From contig JBGPHC010000025.1 of assembly GCA_041484195.1 (NCBI GenBank), positions 1-64,000 on the forward strand: 64,000 bases of DNA, given 5' to 3'. The notes beneath the pieces are model-generated. The model saw only the letters and a list, made by a program, of their open reading frames with translations, ran no database searches and was not told the DNA's origin. A program made the translations under genes and the position numbers. This document shows positions 30,812 through 39,729 of this stretch, in pieces (the first letter of the stretch is position 1; the number at the start of each line of letters is the position of its first letter). This DNA is from PSRI01 sp041484195 (GTDB lineage Bacteria > Bacteroidota > Bacteroidia > Chitinophagales > Chitinophagaceae).

Positions 30812-33637
30812 ATGATGAAATTAATTTTACTCTTCACTTTTACTGTTGTAACCGGCTTTCAATCCTGGTCCCAAGGCATTGTGCTAAAAGGCAAATTGCT
30901 GGACCAGTCAGACGAATCTCCACTGGCCTCGGCTACCATAAGAGTATCGGCCATAGGTGATACTTCTGTGAAACGAAGTACCATAACCAAGCGGGATGGA
31001 AGTTTTGAAATCCCGGATTTGAGGCCCATGAGTTATAGAGTCCAGATTAGTTTTGTTGGATATGACCAATTGACTAAGACCATTGTCTTGAATGCAGGCA
31101 ACGCAGATATGGGGACGATTCATTTGTCGAAGGATGCTACCGTTCTGAAAGATGTGATCATCCGGACTACCATTCCTCCAACCACGCAAAAAGGAGATAC
31201 GATTCAATACAATGCCAGCCAATTTAAAGTCAACCCGGATGCCAATGTGGAGGACCTGGTTAAGAAAATGCCTGGTATAACCGTTGACAATAAGGGCGCC
31301 GTGACGGCACATGGAGAATCTGTGCAGAAAATTACGATTGACGGCCGGGAATTTTTTGGAGATGATGCCACGGCGGCGCTGCGCAACCTGCCTGCGGAGA
31401 TTGTTGATAAAATCCAGGTGTTCGACCGACTGAGCGACCAGGCTCAATTCACGGGATTTGATGATGGCAATACTACGAAGGCCATCAACATTATAACGCG
31501 TTCGGATATGCGAAACGGACAATTCGGAAGGATTTACGCGGGTTATGGCACAGATGATCGCTATTCCGCGGGTGGTAATGTGAGTTTTTTTAAGGGAGAC
31601 AGACGTATTTCATTGGTTGGTTTAGCTAATAATATCAATCTGCAGAATTTTTCCACCCAGGATCTGTTGGGCGTGACCAGCAGTCAAAACCGGGGCGGCG
31701 GCGGGGGATATCGCGGTGGTGGAGGCAATCGCGGAGGAGGTGGTGGAGGTGCTCAGGGAAATTTTGGAAGCAGTAATAATTTCCTGGTGGGGAACCAGGA
31801 TGGCATTAGCAAGACTAATTCATTTGGCATAAACTTTTCGGATACATGGGCCAAGAAACTTACATTTACCGGAAGCTATTTCTACAATAATAGCAATACC
31901 GTAAATGATCAATTATTGAACCGGCAATATTTCCTGACGGGAGACAGCAGTCAATTCTATAAAGAGACCAGCCTTTCACAAAACAAGAATTATAATCATC
32001 GGGTCAATATGCGCATTGACTATAAGATCGATTCCTTCAATTCGATTCTTATTACGCCCAGCCTTAGTTTTCAGAATAATAATTCCGTCGACAATACAAT
32101 CGGAGCCAATTCTTACAATCCATCGGATCTCATCAGTCAGTCGATCAATCAGAATACCGCTTCCACTTCAGGATATAATCTCAGCAATAATATTTTATAC
32201 CGGCACTCATTCCATAAGAGGGGGAGAACCATCTCTTTTGGCCTGAATACCGGCCTCAACCGCAAAGACGGAACTAATTATCTGGAAGCTATCAATCAGT
32301 ATTATAAGGTGGGTACGGGTTTGGACGATACTTTGAAGCAATTCACGGATCAATTTAACAATGGATATCAGGTCTCTGCGAATGTCGTCTATACTGAGCC
32401 GGTGGGTAAACAGAGTCAGTTGCAACTCAACTATAATCCATCCTTTTCGGGAAGCAAGGCCGACCAGGAAACTTTTCATTATGATTTTGGAGATGCAAAG
32501 TATTCCCTGTTTGACAGCAGCCTGTCAAACAAATTCGATAACCAGTACAACCGGCAGGTTGGGGGAGTGAGTTTCCGTCATGGTAACAGGGACAAAATGT
32601 TTTCTGCAGGGCTGTCGTACCAGTATGCTTCTCTTGCCAGTGAAGGCGTTTTTCCATTCCCCACCAGTATCAATAAGAGCTTTAGCAATATACTGCCCAA
32701 TGCCATGCTGAGGCTGAAATTGTCGGCCAAGAGTAATTTGCGATTGTTTTATCGCGCATCTACCTCGCCTCCCTCCATTTCGCAATTGCAAAACGTGATC
32801 AACAATACAAATCCACTCCTGCTCAGCACGGGTAATCCCGATCTGCAGCAACAATATACCCACCTCCTTTCAATGCGTTATAGTTATACCAATACCCTGA
32901 AGAGCACCAGTTTTTTCGCAAATGTATTCATGCAAACGGCGCATGACTATGTGGGGAATGCCACCTATATAGCCCAGAGCGATTCTGTACTAACTCCTAC
33001 GATTACGCTATACAAGGGATCTCAATTGTCAAAACCGGGTAACCTCAATGGTTACTGGAATCTGCGCAGTTTTTTCACTTTTGGCATGCCATTAAAATTC
33101 ATCAAGTCAAACCTGAATTGGAATGCGGGATTTTCTTATGTCAAATCTCCTGGTATTATTAACAACACCGGGAATTTTTCCAATAGCTATACTTATACCG
33201 GCGGTGCAGTTCTGGCGAGTAATATTAGCGAGTACATTGACTTTACATTGTCCTATTCTGGCAATTTCAATGTGGTGAAAAACAGCATCCAGCCCCAATT
33301 GAATAATAATTACTTCATGCAATCGGCAGGAATGGTGGTCAATCTTCTTACTAAGAAAGGATGGCTTTTCCAGAATAGCCTCAGCAACCAGTATTATAAG
33401 GGACTTACAGACGGATTCAATCAGAATTATTGGCTCTGGAATATCAGCGCGGGTAAGAAATTCCTGAAAGATCAGAAAGGCGACCTGAGGCTGACGATAT
33501 TTGACCTGCTGAAACAAAACAGGAGTATTACCCGCAATGCCACTGACACTTATGTGGAAGATGTTCAAAATACGGTGTTGAGACAATATTTTATGCTGAC
33601 CTTTACGTATAAACTCAAAAATTTTGTAAAAAAATGA
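30812..33637 (+). CDS. Outer-membrane beta-barrel protein with CarboxypepD-like and TonB-plug domains
   Basis: This 941-aa protein has a signal peptide (MMKLILLFTFTVVTGFQSWSQ), a carboxypeptidase-regulatory-like domain (about 23-110: VLKGKLLDQSDESPLASATI), a plug-like domain (about 125-215: NPDANVEDLVKKMPGITVDN) and a large barrel. An unusual Gly/Arg-rich loop (about 295-320, repeated RGGGGG) interrupts the first barrel strands. It lacks a SusC-type partner, fitting the 'outer membrane beta-barrel family' rather than a nutrient SusC. Its stop overlaps the start of the lipoprotein gene by four bases, so the two are coupled. Confidence 0.92.
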   Translation: MMKLILLFTFTVVTGFQSWSQGIVLKGKLLDQSDESPLASATIRVSAIGDTSVKRSTITKRDGSFEIPDLRPMSYRVQISFVGYDQLTKTIVLNAGNADMGTIHLSKDATVLKDVIIRTTIPPTTQKGDTIQYNASQFKVNPDANVEDLVKKMPGITVDNKGAVTAHGESVQKITIDGREFFGDDATAALRNLPAEIVDKIQVFDRLSDQAQFTGFDDGNTTKAINIITRSDMRNGQFGRIYAGYGTDDRYSAGGNVSFFKGDRRISLVGLANNINLQNFSTQDLLGVTSSQNRGGGGGYRGGGGNRGGGGGGAQGNFGSSNNFLVGNQDGISKTNSFGINFSDTWAKKLTFTGSYFYNNSNTVNDQLLNRQYFLTGDSSQFYKETSLSQNKNYNHRVNMRIDYKIDSFNSILITPSLSFQNNNSVDNTIGANSYNPSDLISQSINQNTASTSGYNLSNNILYRHSFHKRGRTISFGLNTGLNRKDGTNYLEAINQYYKVGTGLDDTLKQFTDQFNNGYQVSANVVYTEPVGKQSQLQLNYNPSFSGSKADQETFHYDFGDAKYSLFDSSLSNKFDNQYNRQVGGVSFRHGNRDKMFSAGLSYQYASLASEGVFPFPTSINKSFSNILPNAMLRLKLSAKSNLRLFYRASTSPPSISQLQNVINNTNPLLLSTGNPDLQQQYTHLLSMRYSYTNTLKSTSFFANVFMQTAHDYVGNATYIAQSDSVLTPTITLYKGSQLSKPGNLNGYWNLRSFFTFGMPLKFIKSNLNWNAGFSYVKSPGIINNTGNFSNSYTYTGGAVLASNISEYIDFTLSYSGNFNVVKNSIQPQLNNNYFMQSAGMVVNLLTKKGWLFQNSLSNQYYKGLTDGFNQNYWLWNISAGKKFLKDQKGDLRLTIFDLLKQNRSITRNATDTYVEDVQNTVLRQYFMLTFTYKLKNFVKK

Positions 33638-34422
33638 ATGTGACTAATTTTTTGCGTGCTTCGGTGATGCTGTCTTTGATCATTAGTTTTTTAAGCTGTA
33701 CCAGATTACCCATGGCCCAATCTTATTGGGAAGGCCGCCAGGCCGATAACCAGGATTTGCAGGTTTCGGGATATAACACCGAATCAGACATCCGATATAC
33801 CGTTTCAAATGATAAGGCCCGCCTCTATTTCAATGTCTCCACTTTCAACCGTGAAACGGGAAATGAAATGTTGAAAAACGGAGTCACACTATATGTTAGT
33901 AGCGGAAATAAGGAAGATAGAACGAAGTATCTAAAATTCCCCCTTCCAAACGGATTCGCACAGGTTGTAGGCGCGGGTGGAACAAAGTCGATCAACAATG
34001 CCAATAGTCTGCAAAAGCCGGCGGAAAAAAAATTATCTCCTCTTGCGATATGGGTGAGCGGGAATGATGTGAAATTTCTAAATCCGTCTGATTCTGAGAT
34101 TGGTTTTGAAGCGCATTTTGGCAAGGACTCATCAGGCAAATTCAATTACCGGGTAGCCATTCCCATTGAAGCCATAGAACCAAGAAGATTCACGGCGATC
34201 AAGTCATTGACAATAGGAGTGGTGATAGATAAGGCTCACACGAAAGGGGTAGCCGGAGGCGGATATGAAAACAGGCGGGTAAACGGGATGGGCAGGGGAA
34301 TGCGCGGAGGACATGGGGGGATGGGGATGCGTGGCAATGATTCGAGGACGAGTCATGATAGCCAAAATCTCCAGGCCCAGTCAATAAAAATATGGTTCAG
34401 TACCAAACCGGCCAAACCTTAA
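33634..34422 (+). CDS. Lipoprotein with Gly/Met/Arg/His-rich tail
   Basis: This 262-aa protein has a signal peptide with lipobox SFLSC (Cys near 22). The mature beta-rich domain (for example YTVSNDKARLYFNVSTFNRE) resembles sugar-binding or DOMON-like folds of exported proteins, tentatively. The C-terminal region GMGRGMRGGHGGMGMRGND (near 225-243) is rich in Met, His, Gly and Arg. It is coupled by an ATGA overlap to the outer-membrane barrel and followed by the ECF sigma gene. The Met/His-rich segment could bind copper or another metal; that is inference. Confidence 0.75.
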   Translation: MNVTNFLRASVMLSLIISFLSCTRLPMAQSYWEGRQADNQDLQVSGYNTESDIRYTVSNDKARLYFNVSTFNRETGNEMLKNGVTLYVSSGNKEDRTKYLKFPLPNGFAQVVGAGGTKSINNANSLQKPAEKKLSPLAIWVSGNDVKFLNPSDSEIGFEAHFGKDSSGKFNYRVAIPIEAIEPRRFTAIKSLTIGVVIDKAHTKGVAGGGYENRRVNGMGRGMRGGHGGMGMRGNDSRTSHDSQNLQAQSIKIWFSTKPAKP

Positions 34423-34463
34423 TTGTTCCAGGTTGAAAAAAGTGGAATCAATTTGTTTACGAT

Positions 34464-34471
34464 TAGTTTTG
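34464..34471 (+). promoter_or_regulatory. Possible -7 box before the ECF sigma gene
   Basis: TAGTTTTG matches TAnnTTTG and would place the transcript start about 30 bases before the TTG start codon. No good TTG is seen 19-21 bp upstream; an alternative sigma factor may use it. Confidence 0.35.
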
Positions 34472-34508
34472 TAATATATAGCCCGTCTGCTATACTAATC
34501 GAATTGAC

Positions 34509-35081
34509 TTGGACGAAAGGAATCTAATTGAAAAGCTAAAGCAGGGAGACGAAACTGCTTTTAAGGAAATAGTAGACAAGTGGCAGGACCTGGTCTACAA
34601 TACTGCTATTGCGATAGTCCAGAATGAACAGGATGCCGAGGATCTGACTCAGGAAGTCTTTATCCAGGTGTACGAATCCATTCAGCAATTTAAGGGGCAG
34701 TCAAAATTTTCCACCTGGCTGTATCGCATTACAGTAACAAAGTCGCTGGACCTGTTAAGAAAGCGAAAGACAAGGAAGCGGTTTGCGTTCATGAAGAGTT
34801 TGTTTGGCAGCGACAACGAGATCATTCAGGATCCACCCGATTTTTTTCACCCCGGAATTGCTTTGGATAATAAGGAAACCGGGAAGCTGCTATTCAGGGC
34901 TATAGCCAGGTTGCCGGATAACCAAAAAATAGCGTTTACCCTGCACAAAGTTGAAGGACTGAGTCACCAGGAAATCAGTGAGATCATGAATACCAGTGTA
35001 ACGGCAGTTGAATCATTGGTACATAGGGCAAGGAATAATCTTAAGAAAATTTTGGAAGAATATTATGGGGATAAGCCCTGA
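34509..35081 (+). CDS. ECF-type RNA polymerase sigma factor
   Basis: This 190-aa protein has sigma region 2 (DLVYNTAIAIVQNEQDAEDL, then TQEVFIQVYESIQQFKG and FSTWLYRITVTKSLD, about 27-80) and region 4 (LPDNQKIAFTLHKVEGLSHQ, then EISEIMNTSVTAVESLVHRA, about 137-175), joined by a short linker with no region 3. The start is TTG (34509), because the next Met is far inside region 2/4. It is followed by a one-TM protein (anti-sigma candidate) and two Spy-like genes, suggesting control of an envelope stress regulon. Confidence 0.95.
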   Translation: MDERNLIEKLKQGDETAFKEIVDKWQDLVYNTAIAIVQNEQDAEDLTQEVFIQVYESIQQFKGQSKFSTWLYRITVTKSLDLLRKRKTRKRFAFMKSLFGSDNEIIQDPPDFFHPGIALDNKETGKLLFRAIARLPDNQKIAFTLHKVEGLSHQEISEIMNTSVTAVESLVHRARNNLKKILEEYYGDKP

Positions 35082-35123
35082 TGTAACAGGAAATTTCAAT
35101 TTTTCACGTCAAATATAATTGAT

Positions 35124-35456
35124 ATGAAAAAACTACCGGATTCCGAAAGTAAAATAATGGCCACGCTGAATAGCCTAAATGGGATTCAGAGGGCCAAACC
35201 GGCTCCATTCTTTTTTACACGCCTGATGTCGGGGATGCAAAGAAAAAATGAGTCCGGGTGGGAAAGGCTTGCTGTATTTATCACCAGGCCTTTAGTGGCT
35301 ATGACCGCCGTGGTATTGATCATTTTTGTGAATATGCTGGCCGCATTCCATGAGGTGAAAAAAAATACTACTACGGATGTGGTGGAGCAGTCTTACGCGG
35401 ATTACTATTATTTGAATACCAGTAGCCTCTATGATTTTGAAAACCCTGAACAATGA
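35124..35456 (+). CDS. Single-pass membrane protein, possible anti-sigma factor
   Basis: This 110-aa protein has a soluble N-terminus of about 60 residues, one membrane span (PLVAMTAVVLIIFVNMLAAF, about 62-81) and a short acidic, Tyr-rich C-terminus. It sits between the ECF sigma gene (43 bp upstream) and a Spy-like gene (ATGATGAG overlap). Such size and topology suit an anti-sigma or sigma-anchoring protein, but no zinc-binding anti-sigma motif (HxxxCxxC) is seen. Assignment rests on position. Confidence 0.6.
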   Translation: MKKLPDSESKIMATLNSLNGIQRAKPAPFFFTRLMSGMQRKNESGWERLAVFITRPLVAMTAVVLIIFVNMLAAFHEVKKNTTTDVVEQSYADYYYLNTSSLYDFENPEQ

Positions 35457-35977
35457 TGAGTAGCAAGTCCAAGATCAGGATCCTGTTGTTGATCACTGCC
35501 ATTTTTTTGCTGGCAAATATTGCTTTGCTGATATTTTGTGTTTGGAGGCATGAGCCCGTGCGTCGCAGTATGAGAGGAGAGCGTCCAGTTAATGGCCTCT
35601 CGGGATTCCTGCAGAAAGATATCGGGTTCAGCCCTGATCAGATGAAGCAATTCGATCAATTGCGTCAGGATCACCGGAATAGAATGAGGCCTTTATTCGA
35701 CAGCTTGCGGGCATCCAAGAGTCGCTTTTACAAATTGATCAGTGACCAGGCCCCCAATGATTCGGTGATGAATTATTCTCTAGCGGCCATCGGCGAAAGG
35801 CAACAGGCCATTGACAGGGAGGTGTTCCAGCACTTCAAAACCATCAGAAATTTGTGCACCACGGACCAGCAGGCCAGGTATGATTCATTGGTACAGAAAT
35901 TTCTCGGTAGAATGATGGGACCTTCCAGGAGGGCCATACCATCATCACAAAGAGACAGTGCCAGATTGCAGGACTGA
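35453..35977 (+). CDS. Membrane-anchored Spy/CpxP-like (LTXXQ-type) periplasmic protein
   Basis: This 174-aa protein has one N-terminal membrane anchor (ILLLITAIFLLANIALLIF) and a periplasmic helical domain (about 50-150: LQKDIGFSPDQMKQFDQLRQ, then NLCTTDQQARYDSLVQKFL) of the CpxP/Spy/ZraP kind. Relatives sense metal or envelope stress or act as chaperones. It overlaps the upstream gene by four bases and is followed by another, secreted, Spy-like gene. Probably part of the sigma-factor operon. Confidence 0.85.
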   Translation: MMSSKSKIRILLLITAIFLLANIALLIFCVWRHEPVRRSMRGERPVNGLSGFLQKDIGFSPDQMKQFDQLRQDHRNRMRPLFDSLRASKSRFYKLISDQAPNDSVMNYSLAAIGERQQAIDREVFQHFKTIRNLCTTDQQARYDSLVQKFLGRMMGPSRRAIPSSQRDSARLQD

Positions 35978-36063
35978 GAAATAATGTGCTCAGTCGAAGG
36001 GTTTTCCGGGACCTGACGTCAAATACTCGCGATTTACTATTATTAAATGAAAAAAATTAACCG

Positions 36064-36453
36064 ATGAAATCCAGAATTTCGTTTTTTATTTTGGCCCTGT
36101 TCGCAGGAATGGGAGCAGTGAAGGCACAAGGTGGCGGCTTCCAGCAAAGGTCGGTAGAAGAAAGAGTGAAGATGGTAATGGACAAGCTGGGAGATTTGAA
36201 ACTGGATAAGGACCAGACTGCAAAAACCGACAGCGCCTTTACAAATTATTACCGTTCTGTTGAAAAGTTGCGGCAGGGTATGCAGCCCGGAGACCGGCCC
36301 GACAGGACTGTATTTGAAAAGCTCAGAAATGACAGGGACGATCAGCTAAAGAAGATTTTCAATGATGCGCAGTACAAGAAGTGGAAGGATGAAATAGAAC
36401 CTGCCATGCGGCCACAACGTGCTGGCGGCGGCGGAGGTGGAAATAACCAGTGA
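36064..36453 (+). CDS. Secreted Spy-like protein with Gly-rich end
   Basis: This 129-aa protein has a signal peptide (MKSRISFFILALFAGMGAVKAQ) and a helical mature part (ERVKMVMDKLGDLKLDKDQT, AYxxW-like ending QYKKWKDEIEPAM) similar to Spy/CpxP-type proteins. It ends in RAGGGGGGNNQ. It lies 86 bp after the membrane-anchored homologue and ends at a strong terminator (36472-36494), making it the last gene of the envelope module. Confidence 0.82.
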   Translation: MKSRISFFILALFAGMGAVKAQGGGFQQRSVEERVKMVMDKLGDLKLDKDQTAKTDSAFTNYYRSVEKLRQGMQPGDRPDRTVFEKLRNDRDDQLKKIFNDAQYKKWKDEIEPAMRPQRAGGGGGGNNQ

Positions 36454-36471
36454 TAGAGCATAGCGAAAGTG

Positions 36472-36494
36472 CCCCGCCCTCGGCGGGGTTTTTT
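36472..36494 (+). terminator. Strong intrinsic terminator of the envelope module
   Basis: A 7-bp GC stem, CCCCGCC (36472-36478)/GGCGGGG (36482-36488) with a 3-nt loop, is followed by six T residues (36489-36494). It overlaps the stop codon of the convergent response regulator gene by two bases. Confidence 0.9.
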
Positions 36495-37248
36495 ATTGCT
36501 CCATCCATTCTTTGAATGAAGCGACGTTTTCCTGGCTGATGATGATCTCTTCCTGAATGACAGGCTCAATTTCCAATAACAATTTACTTTTTGGGTAAGC
36601 CCTGATCTTTTTGATAGCCGCCATATTTACCAGGTATTTCCTGTTTACCCGGTAAAACTCCCTGGGATCAAGCTGTTTCTCAATATCAGCAAGGGACTGA
36701 TCCAATACGAATTTTACCATTTTCTTATCCACCATGCAAACCAATTTGTGTGCGGCATAGAAATAAGCAATCTCATCGGTCTTTACGCTTACGAATTCGG
36801 TGCCCCTTTTGACCAGGAATCGCTTTTTGTACCCATTCGCGGGCAGTTGTTGTTGCCAGTTTGCGAGGCTTTGATAATTGGCTGTAAAATGTTGCTTCAG
36901 GCGGTGGTATTTTTTCAGGGCCAATTCCAGTTTGTCCTGGCTAATGGGCTTGAGCAGGTAATCTATACTGTTATGCTCAAAGGCAGCCTGCCAATATTCG
37001 TCATAAGCCGTGGTGAAAATAACAGGACATTCTATTTGGATCTCTTCAAATATTTTGAATGAGGGCCCGTCGCTGAGCTCAATATCCATGAATATCAATT
37101 CAGGCAAGCCGTTTTGTCGTATCCAGGAAATGGCCTCCCTGGCGCTTCGAAGAACAGCCGTTACTTCAATGGGCTCGGTGCATTTCTGTAAAGCCTTCAA
37201 CAATTTTCCTGCTGCCGGCTTTTCGTCTTCAATAATGATTGCCCTCAT
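36493..37248 (-). CDS. LytTR-family response regulator (second copy)
   Basis: This 251-aa protein has a receiver domain (MRAIIIEDEKPAAGKL, Asp near 56 in LIFMDIELSDGPSF, Lys in YLLKPISQDK) and a C-terminal LytTR domain (about 145-248: FLVKRGTEFVSVKTDEIAYF, FYRVNRKYLVN, IISQENVASFKEWM). It is clearly paralogous to the regulator at 19536-20312. It lies 45 bp downstream of its kinase gene and converges on the envelope stress module. Confidence 0.95.
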   Translation of the reverse strand: MRAIIIEDEKPAAGKLLKALQKCTEPIEVTAVLRSAREAISWIRQNGLPELIFMDIELSDGPSFKIFEEIQIECPVIFTTAYDEYWQAAFEHNSIDYLLKPISQDKLELALKKYHRLKQHFTANYQSLANWQQQLPANGYKKRFLVKRGTEFVSVKTDEIAYFYAAHKLVCMVDKKMVKFVLDQSLADIEKQLDPREFYRVNRKYLVNMAAIKKIRAYPKSKLLLEIEPVIQEEIIISQENVASFKEWMEQ

Positions 37249-37293
37249 TTTCCGAAATTTGTAGATTACTATGAAGGGTGATGCCGCCCGCTC

Positions 37294-38373
37294 TCATTCC
37301 ATCTTCAGGAGGGGCAGTCCCACCATGAATTCCGACTCCGTTTCCAGCACCCTGATTGCAGAACCTGCTGTCAATTTATAGCGTTCGTTTAAATTTTGCA
37401 AACCGGTTTTTGAAGAAGATCTGTGAAGTAATTTTTTCCTCATTTTATTGGTAACAACCACTTCCTGGTATTCAACGCTTACATCTACCATCAAAGGGAA
37501 CTCATCTGAAAATTCATTGTGCTTGATGGCATTTTCAATCAGGGCCTGAAGAGAAATGGGCGGAAGAAGGTATTGATCCATTATGGATTCAGGAATATTC
37601 AAATTTAGCTGCACGGCGTCTTCATAACGAATTTTCAATAAGGAGAAAAAGTCTTTGATGAAAATCATTTCCTCGCGCAGCAATACCAGATCCCGCTTTT
37701 TGTTTTGAAGGATATAACGGTACACATCGGCCAGACTATCATTGAATAGCCTGGCTTTGCCGGGCTTTTCTTCTATAAGGTGGGAAAGCGTATTCAGTGA
37801 GTTGAACACAAAATGAGGATCGATCTGATTTTTCAATGCCTCCAGTTCTGATTCCAGTTTGGCCTTGGCCAGTTGCGCATTTCTGAGCATTTCATTTTCT
37901 GATTCCTTTACCAGGAACACCGTTTCATAAACGTGCACTATGAAGATCACACAGATCATGATGACCAGGGTTGTAGTCAGTACGATTTCCCAATTCACCT
38001 GCGAGTTTGCGAAGATATGGTACCAGCCAACCAGTAGGAGGATGCTGATTGGAATGGTATAACAAGTCACTGCCAGGAATAGTGTCAGGATCTTGCGAAT
38101 GGGCTTTTGGAACCAGTTGAAATAACTGCGAAGTGTGAACAGCAGGTATCGGTTCCCTTCCCAAACAACAAACGAGATCGTGATGGTATAGAGATAGCTC
38201 AATTTAAATAGCCAATGAGTCAGGGGGCCCTGGCCTGTGAGGCCGGTGAGCAAGGGTATCGAGATACCCAAAAAAGGAATGAGTATGAGACGGAAACCGG
38301 TGTCATTCAGCTTTTGCTTTGCGGAAGACTCTTTGGTCGGAATAATTAGCTTGTTCATCCCTTGGTTTTCCAC
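37294..38373 (-). CDS. LytS-type sensor histidine kinase (second copy)
   Basis: This 359-aa protein has four membrane spans within about residues 28-150. The His_kinase domain has H187 in QIDPHFVFNSLNTLSHLI, and the ATPase domain carries LQALIENAIKHNEF (near 277) and TGLQNLNERYKL. It is similar in layout to the kinase at 20324-21394 and also lacks a separate sensor domain. An alternative start is the second Met (MNKLIIPTKES, five residues later). In an operon with the LytTR gene. Confidence 0.93.
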   Translation of the reverse strand: MENQGMNKLIIPTKESSAKQKLNDTGFRLILIPFLGISIPLLTGLTGQGPLTHWLFKLSYLYTITISFVVWEGNRYLLFTLRSYFNWFQKPIRKILTLFLAVTCYTIPISILLLVGWYHIFANSQVNWEIVLTTTLVIMICVIFIVHVYETVFLVKESENEMLRNAQLAKAKLESELEALKNQIDPHFVFNSLNTLSHLIEEKPGKARLFNDSLADVYRYILQNKKRDLVLLREEMIFIKDFFSLLKIRYEDAVQLNLNIPESIMDQYLLPPISLQALIENAIKHNEFSDEFPLMVDVSVEYQEVVVTNKMRKKLLHRSSSKTGLQNLNERYKLTAGSAIRVLETESEFMVGLPLLKME

Positions 38374-38503
38374 CTTGGTTCCAATTTTGTTTGCGTGTAA
38401 AAATTAATGAAATAGTTTCATAGTGGCGGCAAAATCGTGGGAGTGTCGTAATTCAATCGATTCCTTTATTTAACCCTATTCATCACTCTAAAATCGACTT
38501 TTT

Positions 38504-38926
38504 ATGGACATGAGTTCTATCAATTGGCTGGCTGTATTGGTGGCCGGCGTTTCGGCATTTGTATTGGGAGGTGTATGGTATTCCCCCGGCTTATTTGGCA
38601 ATGCATGGATGAAGGAAAACAAGTTCAGCATGGAAGAGATTAGGAAAGGGAACAAGGGCAAAATTTTTGGTTTGGCCTTCATTATTTCTCTTATCATGGC
38701 TGCCAACCTCGCCATGTTCCTGGCAGATCCCAAGGAAGGTTGCGGTCCCAAAGTTGATATCAGTTTCGGAACTATCGCAGGCTTGCTCGCCGGCATCTGG
38801 GTATTTGGTTTCGTTGCGATACATGGACTCTTTGAACACAAAAGTTTGCGGCTCATCCTCATCAATGGGGGCTATAGCCTGGTTGCGCTGGGATTGATGG
38901 GCGCAATAATTGGGCTATGGCGCTGA
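38504..38926 (+). CDS. DUF1761 family membrane protein
   Basis: This 140-aa protein has four predicted spans and the hallmark GGVWYSPGLFGNAWMKE (about 22-38), typical of DUF1761. Spans lie at about 8-25, 52-72, 87-108 and 118-138. The function of the family is unknown. It is a single gene, divergent from the histidine kinase. Confidence 0.9.
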   Translation: MDMSSINWLAVLVAGVSAFVLGGVWYSPGLFGNAWMKENKFSMEEIRKGNKGKIFGLAFIISLIMAANLAMFLADPKEGCGPKVDISFGTIAGLLAGIWVFGFVAIHGLFEHKSLRLILINGGYSLVALGLMGAIIGLWR

Positions 38927-39045
38927 TAGCCGCAATATGATTTTGAAGCCCGCAGGCCCAAATTCTAAATACTGGCTGCCGGCTTTTTCTGTTCCGGTAC
39001 AAGTAATGCATGAACACCTCTGACGAATGAATTTATATTCGCAGG

Positions 39046-39618
39046 CTATTTTCGGGTTGATTTTATTTCCATTGTCTTAAAATCTTTTCCGTCCTGAACC
39101 ATGAACATTTCCATGACCTGGGTATTATCATCAAGCCATTTGACTTTTTCCTTCACTATTCTTTCTGTACCAGTCATGGGATCAGTTTCTTTGCCCGTTA
39201 AATTGATTGATTTCGTTGCGGGATCCCATTTGCCTTCGAGGTATATGATACCTGTTCCCATATTGTCAAACCATGAGCTCACAAAAACTTTTCTGGCATT
39301 GTCATAGCCCAGTATATTGATTCCTTCAAAGGGCATTCCCTGAAAACTTCCGCTTTCCCTGGACTCCTGGTATCTTCCTCCCAGGATCATTTTGTTGACA
39401 GAAGTTCCTGAACTTTTTGAAGGAGGAGCTCCTGGTGCCATCCAAACCGTGAGATCATATTTCCATTCTCCATCAGCTTTTGCAAGCATTTTATGAAAAT
39501 CGCCCGGCGTCATATAGTCCGTCCAAGCTTTTTGGGCCGCGGCATCGTCCTGGGCATTACCGGATAGAGAACAGGTGCAAAGAGTTAGGACCGTAAACAT
39601 TCCGATTATCTTTTTCAT
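39046..39618 (-). CDS. DUF1579-type secreted protein
   Basis: This protein of about 190 aa has a signal peptide (MKKIIGMFTVLTLCTCSLSG). The mature part matches the DUF1579 pattern: DGEWKYDLTVWMAPGAPP, GGRYQESRESGSFQGMPFEG and LGYDNARKVFVSSWFDNMG, a lipocalin-like beta fold. Start 39618 is chosen over an ORF start 30 codons upstream because of the signal peptide. Function unknown. It is 111 bp downstream of the amidohydrolase gene on the same strand. Confidence 0.88.
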   Translation of the reverse strand: MKKIIGMFTVLTLCTCSLSGNAQDDAAAQKAWTDYMTPGDFHKMLAKADGEWKYDLTVWMAPGAPPSKSSGTSVNKMILGGRYQESRESGSFQGMPFEGINILGYDNARKVFVSSWFDNMGTGIIYLEGKWDPATKSINLTGKETDPMTGTERIVKEKVKWLDDNTQVMEMFMVQDGKDFKTMEIKSTRK

Positions 39619-39729
39619 AATCGTAGTTTTTGAAAAGTTACAACAGATATCCATGCCGGTCAATAGGGCATGAAAAAGATGAAAGCAGAAAGTCCCGGTT
39701 GGAATCAATCTGACCTCTCTGCGACTGAT

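Noticed and set aside
30908..31522. Minus-strand ORF of 204 aa within the outer-membrane barrel gene
   Set aside because: It is an antisense shadow of a well-supported plus-strand gene.
31690..31760. GGTGGT/GGCGGC-rich repeats as a possible tandem repeat locus
   Set aside because: They encode the in-frame Gly/Arg-rich loop of the barrel protein; no separate element is needed.
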